This document shows positions 12,476 to 24,459 of a stretch of 64,000 nucleotides of DNA, one piece after another. A model generated the notes under the pieces. It ran no database searches and was not told where the DNA came from. It worked only from the letters and a program-made list of their open reading frames with translations. The position numbers were made by a program, and so were the translations under genes. This DNA is from Tubulanus polymorphus. Its lineage: Eukaryota > Nemertea > Palaeonemertea > Tubulaniformes > Tubulanidae. The stretch lies in assembly GCF_964204645.1 (NCBI RefSeq), contig NC_134034.1:4895414-4959413 (forward strand), written 5' to 3'. Positions within the stretch are counted from its first letter, which is position 1; the number at the start of each line of letters is the position of its first letter.

Positions 12476-13077
12476 ATTCGTATCTACGTTGTGAGCACGG
12501 AAGTGTCCATTTGATAACATCAAAGACGCACACGTTTAATTCAACAAGCGTTATGTCTACACTTTTAGCTATCTGGTATCTTTATTACTTCCCAAGGCTT
12601 CTCGATGTTTTTGGTACAAAATGGACTCAATTAAAGGACAAAATGTTTAAATAAACCATCTATTCTTGTGGCCGGTTTGATATCACTTAAAAGCCATGGC
12701 AATTATAAATAACCTCGATGTTGTGTCTACCGTTCATTTGTTAAATATTCTATAAAGTGTTTTCTTGAAAAGGCACAAGAATGAAATACCTGTAGTACTG
12801 TATTCCTCTTGCGGGTGGCACAGGCTAATATGGCAACCTCTGCTCTCACCAGTTCATGATAGGCCTAATGGACATTCGTGATTATTGCCCACGGACTCAG
12901 ACGGTAGCACCGGCACTTTAAAACGTCTCTAGCAAATCAAAAAAGTAGAAAAGGGCACATTTCAAAACACAAGGCAAATACTTTTAACAAAAAGGGCACA
13001 TTCAGTCATCCACCAGATCAAAAAAAAACTTCTTTTGATTTTTTGAATCGGATAAATGAAGATTTGAAGAGGCTGAA
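12476..13077. other. Gene-free stretch
   Basis: No coding signal, no clear repeat partner seen within the window. Confidence 0.4.
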
Positions 13078-13455
13078 ATGGATATTTTCCGCGTTCCGAA
13101 GTGCATCTGCGAGTCAGTCAAATCGGCACATGGAAAGCGCTATAAATTTTATCATTTGCATTATAGATCATCGATTATTGAAAGTAAATGCCATTTAGAC
13201 AATTTTTTCCAATTCGGGTCTATCAATGACTCCTTCTTTGGTACTGCCCCAGGTAAAGGCGGTCGCTACTAATTTCTGTCTTCCGAAGGATATGGCGGTT
13301 TCAATGATATTGTAGAACTGGTATCTCTTGTACCGGTTCGTATTTTCAGTACGATTGGTTTGCACCCTAAGCGGCCTCCTTTTCTTCGGCGACACGATAT
13401 GTGAGACAGATTTTGGAGATGCTTTAACACCGTAGCGTTGTTGCAGTGGGTGAAT
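13078..13455 (+). pseudogene. Second TatD-type nuclease, N-terminal half (distinct subfamily)
   Basis: Broken frames give ESKCHLDNFFQFG near 13175 (in intact TatD proteins DSHCHLD, the metal-binding HxH), GTIGLHPK-like STIGLHPKR near 13350, and VVAVGECE near 13435 (the metal-binding Glu segment, usually VALGEIGLDY). Order and spacing fit a TATDN-type hydrolase. It differs clearly from the unit T TatD. The Asp-to-Glu-Ser change at the start and several frameshifts make it dead. A LINE 3' tail interrupts the gene right after the Glu motif. Confidence 0.65.
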
Positions 13456-13631
13456 GTGAAATATTAAGTCAAATTGTTAACTCCGTTTGTATGATTTGTA
13501 AATATTTTTAATTTTTGTAATTCTATTTTGTTTTTAGCATGGGTGCTAGCGTTAAGCAGCCTTTCTGACTTTGCTAGGCTTTAATGATTGAATTACGTTT
13601 TCGACACACAAAAACTTTGAATTGAATTGAT
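13456..13631 (+). repeat. LINE 3' tail inserted in the TatD gene
   Basis: Roughly 175 bp ending in TTTGAATTGAATTGATA at 13612-13630, the same GAATT-type tail as at 2900-2921. It lies exactly between the two TatD halves, which suggests a 5'-truncated LINE insertion. Confidence 0.6.
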
Positions 13632-13634
13632 ATT

Positions 13635-13860
13635 TTGAAGCGCAATTCTACTTATTACATGGCCAGTTCATTTTCATTGTTTTACTTGCATTCGGCGCGT
13701 GGTTATTCTGAGCATTTCAAAAACTCTCATTTTTGTGTCTCTGGTTTTGTAGAATCGGTACCTAATGTTTCTGATGTTGCCCATTCCTTGCGATTGGAGC
13801 GTCTTTTGCTAGAGACGGAGCCCATATTTCGTACTAGCAGTGTATCTCGCGATGTATCTT
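13635..13860 (+). pseudogene. Second TatD-type nuclease, C-terminal half
   Basis: One open frame contains HFCVSGFVESVPNVSDVAHS followed by RLLLETEP. In TatD nucleases this is the segment before and including the last metal ligand, LLLETDAPY; here the catalytic Asp is Glu (ETEP). The stretch before it (FSLFYLHSARGYSEHF) aligns with the HCF region. Together with 13078-13455 it makes one gene split by a LINE tail. Family M leader sequence follows at 13862. Confidence 0.62.
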
Positions 13861-13861
13861 T

Positions 13862-15520
13862 CATCATCCCGGTCACATATCATTTCCTGCACAGACAATT
13901 ACGCAGCTGCACGAGTGCAATAGTTGCAGAGACAACTTCGACCAACACTACTAAACTATATAATTTGGAATTATAGATTTCCATTGAATTTCTTTGACGC
14001 TGCACAACCGTTACAACAATGTTTACATGTATACATAGTATGCGTTGTATAAAGGGTTCTGTTTGAATCGATGTACACTGCATCGTCAATATTTGCTTTT
14101 CAATAGAACATACAGTTACGAGTTTTGGCGCTTCTTTTGTAATTAGATATATTTCATAACTATTATTTTATTTTTGATAAATCGTAATATTTATTTATTC
14201 AAGGATGTAAACTGCGTCATCAAGATCCTATGAAAGTTCATACTTTTCCAAAAAGAAATTACTATAAGAAATACATATGAGCGGTATTCATCCCCAGGCC
14301 TAAAAGTTAATAAGATTAAGCGATTGTCTTGGTAGTAATTTTAGCAAAAGATATTAGGTCGGCTCCCAGAGATTTATCAAAACCTTGGTTGTACCTCAAT
14401 CTTCCGCCACTCAGTAGCAACGACCAACTTCCGGTTTAGTTCCGGGTAGGTTTAATCTTGTTTACATTTGTTTAAGCCCCTTGTTTTTTTCCTTTTTATA
14501 TCGTTAATTGTTAAGATATCGCCCTAAAATCAATTTCTTTACATAATTGTTTCTTAATATCAATTATTCTTAATATAGCGTATTTGAGCGTAATCATGGC
14601 CACGAATTACTAGGCATACGAGCATTTAGTTCCCAACCGTAAGATGAGTGTGAGAGTATTTGAAAGTTTTTTTTAGAGCTTTCTCATATTTTTAGATAGA
14701 GCGTACACAGCGTATAGGATTATCAAACGTTTTAGCTCAGGTGAAAGAGAGTTTACAATAGCTTTATATCCGTGAACCATAACAGACGTGAAAATGCAAC
14801 CGCATAATTTGTGCAGTCATCTTTTTATGTCGCATCCAGTTCGACACAGATAGATAGCATGCAATGGTCTCTAAATAAGTCTCCGAAGCGTAACCTGCTC
14901 AATGTGTCAGCCTAGAGGTTATGTTGTCTCGGAGTAAATACGTATGTACATTTCAAGCCTAAAATGAGACATTCCAAGAACGATTGTAAGAATAGACGGG
15001 TTAAAAGGATGGATGAACAAAAAAACATTCCGATAGAGCTGAACTCTCTGCGTCACTGACATCGTTAAGAGCAGAACATAATGGCTTCATAAGAAATTTC
15101 ACACGATCTGTGCAGACCTACATGCATCCGAACTACAGGCAACAAAGTGCCAGAAATTAGACTGAGATCTCATGGGCCGTAAAAGTGGATCATTTGATAG
15201 AAAAACAAAATTAAATTTTAAACAAAATAAGCAACTATTAAGCCACAAGAGAAATGGAGCAGTTCCAAGCGAAATGGAGCAGTTACAATTAACTGCAACA
15301 CCAATTCATGAAGAGAACTTATACATTGTTGTATATTCCAAATTTAGATCACTTGAGAGAATAACGAAGAAAGAATGAGCAACTATCAAGCCACATGCAA
15401 TAAATTGAAAGTGATTTGCAAGCAAACAATGGAGCGGTTACAAATATCTGAGGTCCGTAACACCAATTCAAAAAGAGAAGTCAACCAGCTTTCGTAAAAA
15501 AAAAAAACAGTCAGCATAAA
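13862..15520 (+). pseudogene. Family M copy: leader plus N-terminal and coiled-coil coding remnant
   Basis: Leader 13862-14590 matches 11241-11845 and, from about 14225, the leaders at 18440 and 47600. ATG at 14596 opens MATN, then a stop soon follows. The remainder tracks the family N-terminus (YKQS/RAYR-type words) and the coiled-coil segment at 15170-15480 (ATCTCATGGGCCGTAAAA, CAAGCCACATGCAATAAATTG). Many stops. It is cut at about 15520 by an LTR fragment, so the DGT domain and C-terminus are missing. Confidence 0.7.
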
Positions 15521-15540
15521 TACCTAAACATCTTAAAGTA

Positions 15541-16565
15541 CGGTACAACGCTCGTCGTTAAATATTTGACGCTCCGTCGTAAACTACTTAATCGTTGATT
15601 AACGACAACGTTCGTCGTTAACTATTTGACGCTCCGTCGTAAATTTCTAAGCCGTTGATTAGCTGCAAGGCTCGTTTACTTAGACCTTATCGTAGATACA
15701 CGCCGGAGTCCGCCGCACCACCGCCTCTATTTTACGTTCGGTCGTCTCTTTTATATGTGTCTATACCAATGAATATGTCGAGGCTTTGCAAGCCAAAAAG
15801 GGGATATCTTTACATATCGAAATGTATAGAAACAAGTTATTATGCGTGCTGACGTGATGTCCTCTCGGCATCGAGAACGATAAATTTTGTATTATAAGAA
15901 AGTATATATTTGATCAATCGTACATACGTTCCAATCAAACTTCGAATCTTGCGTTTATTTGATTTGCTGGAACTGGAAGGAAGGATGAGGATTTCTGTTG
16001 TTTTCCTGCTGCAACTAATCCATTTAGTTTTACATGAGGATCATTCCCCTATTGACCGTCGGTACTGACAACACTTATGCATACGACTAGTTTGACAGAT
16101 CTGGCATGAGTCGCAATAAGCTCCTGAGATGACGGGGGACAGCTATGTGCGAGAGGGCACTTGGAATGGGGGAGCCATATCCGCCGAGTAATCAACACTG
16201 CGAGTTTCGTCCGAGAAACGTCCCTAAAGCGGATTATTCCGAGGAGAGCGGGTTGGGGGTCTGTATTGGCCACACAGATTAAGGCTACGTGGAGTAGGGA
16301 GGCGACTGTTTGGAGGAGAGCGTACTGCGTAAGCGCCCTTTTTAGCGACATTTTTCCTTAGAGGAACGAATTTTACATATTTCAAACAATTTACTTTCCT
16401 GGGGAAGGCAAGAGTCTATTTGCCGTATTCACTAACCGAGTGCGGTCGACCCAGGCGGACCCGTGTAGCGAGCGCCCCGGCACAGCAGAGTGACTACGAC
16501 TACGCTACCTATGGACAACTTCAGTCTTCAATTTATTATTTTATATATTTACACTAACCGCTACA
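15541..16565 (+). repeat. Partial Gypsy LTR (same family as the intact element)
   Basis: Matches the 3' portion of the 27106-29708 LTR: about two units of the 59-bp TTAACGAC/GTCGTTAA tandem array, the GTTTACTTAGACC segment, the gcGGACCCGTGTAGCGAGCGC segment near 16458 and the CGCTACA end. Diverged by many substitutions, so older than the intact element. No internal Gypsy region is attached; repeat R follows directly. Confidence 0.75.
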
Positions 16566-17137
16566 AGTGCAACCGTAGTGTAGAAATCGAATTTCTCGCA
16601 CTCGGATCCTGTGTTGCATTTTTCGAATTTTTGTGCTTTCATCGTTATTCCCCTGCTTTAACTGATATTTTCGTGACTTAGTCTATATTACTGTGTTGTG
16701 CTCGGTGCTTGAGGTGGAGCCACTATACGGTTCTTAATAACATTGTATGCTCGGGGTGCTTTGTTTTAGCCAATTAGATGGGTTTACATCATAAGCTGGA
16801 CCCTTTACAAGGTGCAAATGTGCTTAAATAATCAGTCTTGGTGAATTAAACTTGGTGTGTATTATTACTAAGATCCGGACTATGGGGGAGGGATTAATTA
16901 AATTCTCCTAGTAATCTGCACTGATTATGTTTAGTTTAATATCTCTTTTTCCTTGTTCTCAAAGTTCTTCTTCTGCCCAGATGTCTTCGGAAAACAATCT
17001 TTCAGGATTCATAAGGAGACCTTCTTCTTTGAGTTATTCCCCCAAGTATTTTACTTTCCGGGTTGTTTCCCTAAACCTTTTAGTCTGTGATAATACAGAT
17101 TATTCATACATAGCTAAAGAAATAAAGGGATTATAGT
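16566..17137 (+). repeat. Repeat R, copy 3
   Basis: About 570 bp, very similar to 11879-12475 (shared GTGCTTGAGGTGGAGCCACT, ATGTCTTCGGAAAACAATCT). No coding potential and no primer-binding site at its start. Confidence 0.65.
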
Positions 17138-17144
17138 GAGAACT

Positions 17145-18284
17145 CGCCAATGATGAAGAGACAGTCGCCTACACTAAAGAATTTGAACAGCCAGACTGAT
17201 CCGAACAGACGTAAAAGTACCCCATCCTCCTGACCCCAAACAATACGGTGTTGCTTCGCACTTCCAGACATTTCTGCGGGGTGATGGTAAAAAATTCTTG
17301 CTTCAAACTTAAAAGGTTAAAATTATAGTTTTAATATCTTGTTTTATGATTACGCAGCACTTTATTACCATCGTAAACACATCGACGGTTTTTTCAGTTC
17401 ATGGCCTAATCCGAACAAACCTCTACAAGTCGTTTTCAGCGACAAAAAACCAAGTACTTCTCGCTGGGTGCCGTGCATTAGGAATCATCGACAATGTTAT
17501 CACTGGGCCATTCCGGAGGATCCTAAATGAAAGCAAACAATGTCTTCGACATGAATCATCTCCAACAAATAAAATCAAAATTAATTGATTGGTGCGAAGA
17601 CAGCCAGCCAATAATACAGGAGCCATCAGGTGTTATACTTCAATCCTCATGAATCGAACAAGGTGTCACACACGAATTTTCCTACCAGCATGTGAAAGTG
17701 ACTTGTCAGAGTAAAACCAAGCAACCCAGACCAGAAATTTTCGAAACGCTGACCCTGTGGATGAACAAGTAAATGTCAACCTGGCTAGAAAAGAAATTTA
17801 GAAGATGGGTCAGCAATATTAAAAAAAGCTTGATCAAGCAGTGATGAAATGAAAAAAAAATTTAAGAGAGACGGAAAGCCATAAGGGATCACAAGTCGTC
17901 CCTGCTACTCACCAAACAACAACAAGAAAGTGAAAGCAGAGGAGAAAGTGCAAACAAAAAATAAGGCTACCAACTTAGCCAAATTTGGTGCGGTATGGGT
18001 AAGTTCTAGTCTAGAGAAGAACTGGAAAAACTTGAGCCAGCACTGAGCCATCCTTTATCAGATAAATTTCCAGGTCCTTCACTCCATAGGTGACAAATAA
18101 TTGCTCTATCAGTCAAGAACAATAAATGGCCAAAGGATTGTTTACAGCGAACAACAATTACTGAGCAAACTCCTGGAAATTATCCGACTAAATCGAGTAC
18201 AATTTAGAGGACAGTGAAATAAAGTTAGAAAAATCACGTCAAAAAACCAACATCGAAGATAGAAATTGCCTTTTTATTCCGCCG
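17145..18284 (+). pseudogene. Family M fragment (C-terminal two thirds)
   Basis: Corresponds to 49660-50819 joined to 59241-59520 of the split copy. It reads, in broken frames, the YYHR segment, the RALGIID / GPF segment near 17465-17515, and the basic tail. Importantly it is uninterrupted around 18085-18105 (GGTGACAAATAATTGCTCTATCAG), giving the empty-site version of the target into which element Q inserted in the other copy. It ends at about 18284 inside the stretch preceding the Tudor-like domain. Confidence 0.72.
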
Positions 18285-20930
18285 GTCTCTAATTAGAGAT
18301 TATGACATGCTCCCGAAAAAGCCTCCACCACAGCAATGGAACCCGTGCTTGTGAAAAACAAACCCTGTAGCTGTCTTCTCGACCTTTGTAAGTTTCGTCT
18401 GCTATGGCGTACTAGTTTGCGGAACAAATATTCAAGATTTTATGACAGTTCAAACTTTTTCAAGCGATAAAAAACAGAGCAATATTATCAATAAGTTCTC
18501 CGCAGGCCTAAAAATAGAGAAGTTTTAGCGTCGATTTCACTATTAATTTCAGTCATAGATATTAGGTCGGCTCCCGGAAATTTATCCAAACTTTGGTCAT
18601 TCCTAGAAATCCCGCCACTCTGTAGCACTCACCCACTTCCGGTTTATTTCCGGATTCACGAAATCTTTGTTTACATTTGTTAAAGCTCCTTGTTTTTTCC
18701 TGTTTTATATCGTTATTGTTAAAATATCTCCTTAAAATCAATTTGTAAATATATTTTATTGTTAATAGCTTGGCCACGAATCAGCAGGTATACGAGCATT
18801 TGGTTCAGAACGGTAAGATGAATATGAGTTCACTAGTTGAAAGTTTTTTAGAGCTATATCCTATTTATAAACAGAGCGTACATCGCGTAGAAAACTACAA
18901 AACATTTTATCTAAGGCTAAAGAGAGTCCATGCAAGAGCTCATAGCTTGTTCGCAGTCTTACCGGGCGTGAAAGCGCAACTACATCATTTTTGAAATCAT
19001 CATTTCCTACTGCATCTGTTCCTTCGCGAGCAGATAGCATGCAAGCAGCTGCGACAACTTTACATGAGCTTGAACTTACAGACCAGTGTATCAACATCAA
19101 CACCGAAAATAAGTGTCTGAAGCGTAAGCTATGCAATGTCTCGGCTCAAAAGTCAGAGCTCGAAGAAAAGATATGCGCATCACAAACCTTAGATGAGCCA
19201 TTCCATTTACGATTGCAAGAAATGACCGGTAAAATGGATAAATTAACAAAAAAAAATATCCAACGAAGATGAACTCTCTACATCACTGACGTCTTTAAGA
19301 GCAGAACATGATGCCCTCTTAAAAAAATTTGACACGCTCTGTGCAGACCAACAAGCATCTGAACTACAGACAACACAGCGCCAAAAAATAGACAAGAGAC
19401 CTCGTAAGCCGTTAAATAAAGAGGCGCGATGAAAAAATTAAATTACTTGATAGTATAACAAAAGAAAATTTTAGAGATAATAAGCAACTATCAAGCCAGA
19501 TGCAAGAAATTGAAAGTGATTTGCAAGCGAAAAAGGAGCAGTTAATATTATCGGAGGTCCGTACCACCAATTTGAAAAGTGAAGTTTACCAGCTAAGTCA
19601 AAAATTAGCTTAAATAACGTAACACCATGAAAAAAAGAAACTCTACAACATCAGTCAAAATAGATTCTCTGATGAAGGAAAACCTTAGATATGAAAGTTT
19701 GTCAACTGACAGATGAAATTGCAACCTTCGTTGATGGGAAATTTACAGATGACGTCCGCGAAACATATATGCATTTATTAGCCACCAATCACGTCAGCAT
19801 GAATCAGGTTGATGACGTTTTGCAATCTATATTGAAAAAAAGGCTAGATGACTCAATGCCTCTCCCATCTAACGCCTTGAAATCTCGTCTACTTCTCGAA
19901 GGTAATTTCATCGTAAAATCCCACGTGGCCGAAGCTATGTTAGCTAATAAAAAAAATCATGATGTCGGCCACCCTTCACATGATGGCACTGGTAAATTCC
20001 ACAAACATTACCAGAATTTTCAAGTGACGCTCCAAGAAGGTACTTCACTTTTGCCTGCAATGTCAGAATGTGGTGGAGGCGATACAGAGCTGCTCATGAA
20101 AAATTTCAAACAAACATCCTCGTGGCTTATACGTGTGGTGTAGCTTCACACTTACAAACATTTTTATGGGGAGATGGTGAAAAATTATTGCTTCAAACAT
20201 ATAAAGCTAATAGATTTAATATCTTATTTTATGATGATGCAACACTTTATTAACATCGTGAACACATCAACCGTTTTCTCCGTTCATGGCCTAATCCGAA
20301 CAAACTTCTACAAGCGGTTTTCAGTGATGTAAAAATCCAAGTCCTTCTCGCTGGGTGCCGTGCATTAGGAATCATCGATAAGGATATCACTCGGCCATTC
20401 TGGGGAATCCTAAATGAAGCAAACAACGTCCTCGACATGAATCACCATCTCTTACAAATGAAATCAAAATTAATTGATTGGCGTGAATACAGCTAGCCAA
20501 TAATGCAGGGTGACAATGTTTCCAGATGCAGAGATACACAAAGACGCATTGTATGATTCACTTTTCGAGCCAACGACGAGTCAGGAACTTGAATGTCTCA
20601 CCCAACAAGCACTGTAGCTGTTTGCTCACGCTTGCACGGATTGCTATTAATCCTCGAACGACAAGCACAGGATCAGCTACCAGGTGGAAAATACTACGAA
20701 AATAGCCAGGTATCATGATTCCTTCCTAAAAAGTTTGTGGTCAAATATGATGATGATGACGACAACGATGAGGGTGACCTTATTGTACTGAACGGCTACT
20801 AAAGAAGTACTGTCTGCTTGTGTATCGATTTATGAAAGTTTTGTTTAATGAAAAATAGTCATATAATCTAAGTCATGTGAATTTTTTCCATTCTAGTCAA
20901 ATGAATACAGGTCATTCTAGTAAATAGGGA
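18285..20930 (+). pseudogene. Family M copy, nearly full span, decayed
   Basis: Leader 18285-18770 matches 47475-47960. The expected ATG has become TTG at 18771 (TTGGCCACGAATCAGCAG). Recognisable parts: N-terminal segment (VYEHLVQNG, then KTFYLRLKRVHARAHS) to 18990; coiled coil 18990-19680; EIATFVDGKFTDDVRETYM at about 19715; NFIVKSHVAEAM; GTGKFHKHYQNFQVTL near 19990 with Asp of HDGTGKFH; GGGDTELLMKNF; then frameshifts through the GNRF-like, RALGIID and ERQAQDQLP regions to 20690. About 700 bp of C-terminal coding is deleted relative to the split copy, leaving only the acidic DDDDDNDEGD-type end at 20740. The gene uses a normal-looking leader, so it was probably once expressed. Confidence 0.75.
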
Positions 20931-21260
20931 AGTTTCCAGTTATTAGGCGCCATTTTGAGGCGGACCCTCGGGTCTTAGCGTATGTAGAAAATCGACAGTC
21001 AACAAGTTGCGCGTGCTTTGCGCTTGCGCGCGATTTTCATCGGTACGGACGGTATCGTGTGTTGATACAATGTAGACAGGCTAAGTTCACTTATTAGGTA
21101 TTGTTTAAAAGTATCAAGCCTTGAATAAGAAGGGGTAGCTAAATAGTGCTAAAAAGATAAATTCTATAGAGCCCAAAAGACTATTGTATTGATGAATTGT
21201 CTACTTTATAATCATTTCCAGAATGTAAATATTCACATATTAGATTTAGATTAGATTTGC
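20931..21260. other. Gene-free stretch
   Basis: Similarity to the 3' flank of family M (CATTCTAGT words) stops at about 20930. Nothing recognisable after that. Confidence 0.4.
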
Positions 21261-21901
21261 AAACATGCATAGAGAATGGCGCATTCGAAACTCGTAGCGC
21301 AAAAAAATCTTGTTGGTCCAAACCAATCAGGAAATTATGATTTCGCAGAAAGAGTTCGGAAAAAAGAACGTTTAACGAAAGGCATTCCAGGCAAATTGGT
21401 TTAAAAATCGAGAATGACTACGTTACGACGAGAACGAAGACAGGGCCGATTATTACTATGTTAAAGTGTCGAAAGCAAAAAAGTTAAAGTCAGAACTGCA
21501 GATGCTAGTTTTATACAGATTGGATTCCAAAACTGGAAGGATGCTACAGTTAAACTGCGAATTCAAGAAGATAGTGATAGAGAACAGAGAAATCAATGGA
21601 AATAATGGTTGATTTGCCGACAACAACTAAAGATGGTTGGGAGCTTTAAAGTAGTGCCTGCATTGAAGAAACGAGTTCAAACAAAGGAATGTTTAGTAAG
21701 ATTTTACAGAATATTTAGTTTCTTGCGCGGAAAGGCCTCCATTTTGGAGGTGATAGAGATGAATCTTCGTCCCATTTTACCCAGTTATCCAAGCTTCGCA
21801 GCATAGATGATACCAAAATGGAAGTCTGGCTAGAAATGAAAACGAAAAAGTATACTTCAGCTGATATTCAAAACGAAATAATCCAAGTGATGATTTTACA
21901 G
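21261..21901 (+). pseudogene. hAT-type transposase pseudogene, exon 1 (TTF-type finger / DUF4371-like)
   Basis: Broken frames encode FQANWFKNREWLRYDENED, SFIQIGFQNWKDATVKL, then near 21770-21900 KLRSIDDTKMEVWLE and KKYTSADIQNEIIQVM. These follow the order seen in hAT-derived TTF-zinc-finger/DUF4371 proteins (W-x-hydrophobic-x-YD, then NWKDA, then the KTxKYTS segment). The exon ends TTACAG at 21901 with a GT donor at 21902. Stops and frameshifts near 21405, 21470 and 21605 inactivate it. Confidence 0.72.
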
Positions 21902-22099
21902 GTATTATAGGTGTTTAGATAAAATTAGTTATTTTTAAGAATAAAATCTGCAAGCACATTCTTTCCCTAAAATAAGTATTTTTCCGAAAAATCATTAAAC
22001 TTTGAAGAAATAAATATCATAATTATTTCAGATTATTCGACAGTGATATAGAGGTCCTAGCTCAGAAGTAAGAACTACGATTAATGGTTAGAAAATGTG

Positions 22100-23011
22100 C
22101 AGGGGTTCCAGTGATCTGGTCCATAAAAAAAATAGGAAGAGTGTCCAGAAATAGGAAAATTTCATAGAATATATAGGATATCCATCAGAAAATAGGACTT
22201 TAATATATGAAGAGAGGATACAACCTGCAGCATCATATTCACAGATGTCTCCAATGAACTTCAGTAATCTGAAACTAGAAAACAAAATTAATTCATTACA
22301 TTTTTTCATTTCTTTTTTTGGAAAGAAATATTTCACAATTAACTGATTGACAGCAGCAACTCATAATACATCGTAGTGAGGTACCCGGTAAATACAAAAG
22401 GTATCACGGTATTACTATTTAAAATCTTATCTACAGTGGAACCTCGTTATAAAGAACCCTGATATAACGATTTATCGGTTAACTATAAATATTGTCCCGA
22501 TTGGTGGATTTATTACAATTATCACCTGATATAACAAACTAGATTTCAGTCCCATGGAGATTGTTATATCGAGGTTACACTGTATAAACTTACAAACATA
22601 ATGTCACTGCACACAGCTAGATCACACTAGAGCATCCCTGTGGTGATACTTGGCAATGTATACTGGTTATACATGATTGTTACCCTCATATAGCCAAAGC
22701 CCAGTTGCACTGCAACATGTGACATTATGAACAAAATCAATGGGCATGTTAGGATATGAAGATTAGAAAAGAAGTTATATAGCCAGGACTTACCGAACAT
22801 GAATGCTGCAGGTTCTACCAAACACTCAAAATGGTGTTGCACATCATATGAAAAGATATAAAGAACATTTTTGTCGATAAAAAGTGGTCGACGAGCTGGA
22901 AAATGAGAGAAAATAGGACAAATAGGACTTTTTTTATATAAAAATAGGACAAAATAGGACAAGCACTGAAAAATAGGAAAAAATAGGAAAATAGGACCAC
23001 TAGAAGCCCTG
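22100..23011. mobile_element. hAT-like MITE, 912 bp
   Basis: Termini CAGGGGTTCCAGTG (22100-22113) and, inverted, CAGGGCTTCTAGTG (23011-22998). A 6-bp flanking duplication AATGTG lies at 22094-22099 and 23012-23017. The interior has many ATAGGA words near both ends and no transposase. The 6-bp duplication is shorter than the classic 8 bp of hAT. Confidence 0.65.
22434..22582. mobile_element. Small Tc1/mariner (pogo/Tigger-like) MITE nested in the hAT-like MITE
   Basis: 149 bp with inverted ends CAGTGGAACCTCGTTATA and CAGTGTAACCTCGATATA (minus strand), flanked by TA on both sides (22432-22433, 22583-22584). The terminal sequence is characteristic of pogo/Tigger-type MITEs. No coding capacity. 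Confidence 0.75.
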
Positions 23012-23297
23012 AATGTGATTTTATTGTAGTACTCTAAGCGAGAGCTGAGTATAGTAACCACGAATCAGAGAAAAGAGAGAGAGCGACGTGTGTCTCTGGG
23101 TTTTTATACCCATGAGGACCACGTCATCAGGAAATTTAAAACAATAGCCAGAAGACTAGACATATTATCATTATTATCAGTACTGACCATATGACCAGCA
23201 CACAGGACTTTGATTGATCAGGTCATGTGTCCTGAGCACTCGTCTTACGGAACAGTACTGCCCATAAATTATTAACATACATTCTATATATCAACAG

Positions 23298-23372
23298 ATT
23301 GCAGAGAACATGAGGAGTACACCATTCTACACAATCATGGTGGATGAAACTGCTGATTGTTCAACCACCCGA
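23298..23372 (+). pseudogene. hAT-type transposase pseudogene, exon 2 start
   Basis: Encodes IAENMRSTPFYTIMVDETAD, the segment that in DUF4371 proteins carries the first catalytic Asp (VDETTD). It joins exon 1 in frame across the intron. The gene is cut off at 23372, where unit T copy 2 starts abruptly. Confidence 0.72.
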
Positions 23373-24459
23373 CTGTTGGCTGTGGGGGAGTGAGGCTTGG
23401 ACTACGGCGTTCCGGGGCACGGAGGTGTAAACAACGCGAGGTGTTCACGGAGATGTGTCGTTTGGCCGTACGGAGGGGAAAGACTTTGGTTGTGCACACG
23501 AGGGAGAGATGCTGTTACGAGGGGCAAGTGTCGGAGGTGCCACGCTCTGTACATGCATTATTTCCCTGAGGGATGGAACTTAGTACAGCCCTACCGTGAT
23601 AACTTTACTAATTTGAGTTACAGGTACCGTATGGTGACGGATCCCCAGCGCGACACAGGGGTTCGTGATCTAATCCGGAATGATGATTCTCTTTAGAGGT
23701 TATTGCTGGAGACTGATGCGCCGTAGGCCTATTTGCCGCCGAAACAACTCAGAACTACCGACTTATCCATCCTGGTCATGTAGTTTCCCAGGCTCAGGTG
23801 GTAGCTGATATAAAACGATTGCCAGTTATACAGAAGTTGGAGCCCGAAACGTTGAGCATACGAAAACGCGTTAAAACTTTTTGGTTTACCTGCACTTACT
23901 GAACACTAGGAGAGTGGTGTAATGATGGTTATGCAAGGATAAGAACAGGTACTACTTTCAGGCGGCATATATGAGTGTGCTCTACCTCTCGCAGATGTAA
24001 TTTTAATATCAAAATTGGCTCAGAAATAAAGACAGGGTGATCTCATTGATTAACTGTTTATTTCTGTTTCAGACAAGACTGCCCCGACGATGGAATGAAA
24101 TGAATGTAGCTACTAATTATACACTTTAGTTTTCTGATGGCGAGCTGTACTGATGATTCCTGGATGGATGAAACATGATCATTCCGAACATCACCGCCTT
24201 TAGAACCTGAAATGACTAAAATATACCTTAGTGATATTGTGAAAACGGAGGCTTTATGGTTTTGGTCACGTGGTCTGATATTTCCTGATCTTTCACACAA
24301 AATCTCTATGAATCTTATCAAATGTAAAGTAGACAGAATCTTTATTTAACTAAAACCACAATAGGATTCTATTCACTAAATTCACGTTGAGTTAATATCC
24401 AGTGAAAGGAAGAATCAAATTCAGGTCCGTTTGATACCCATCTTGACATATTTTGTTAC
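23373..24459 (+). pseudogene. Unit T copy 2: TatD remnant with 3' hammerhead relic
   Basis: Lacks the 5' half and begins in the LAVGE-GLDY part of the TatD gene. The TatD frame is broken several times; the normal stop TAG corresponds to 23907-23909. The 3' region matches copy 3 through TTTGATACCCATC near 24428-24440 to TTTGTTACG at 24459. A hammerhead core (CTGATGA ... GATGAAAC) at 24150-24185 keeps stem I, but the upstream strand of stem III (present in copy 3 as TGCATGTA) is deleted. Confidence 0.72.

Larger units (their letters stand above)
21902..23297 (+). other. Intron of the hAT-type pseudogene, invaded by MITEs
   Basis: Donor GT at 21902, acceptor CAACAG ending at 23297; the exons join in phase 0. 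The intron is mostly occupied by the 22100-23011 MITE, which contains a smaller MITE. The minus-strand ORF at 22627-23061 is repeat sequence, not a gene. Confidence 0.6.

Noticed and set aside
22627-23061. 144-codon minus-strand ORF as a gene
   Set aside because: Lies almost wholly in the MITE ends and intron, low complexity with repeated ATAGGA words.
24100-24190. An active hammerhead in unit T copy 2
   Set aside because: The upstream strand of stem III is deleted; only the core and stem I remain.
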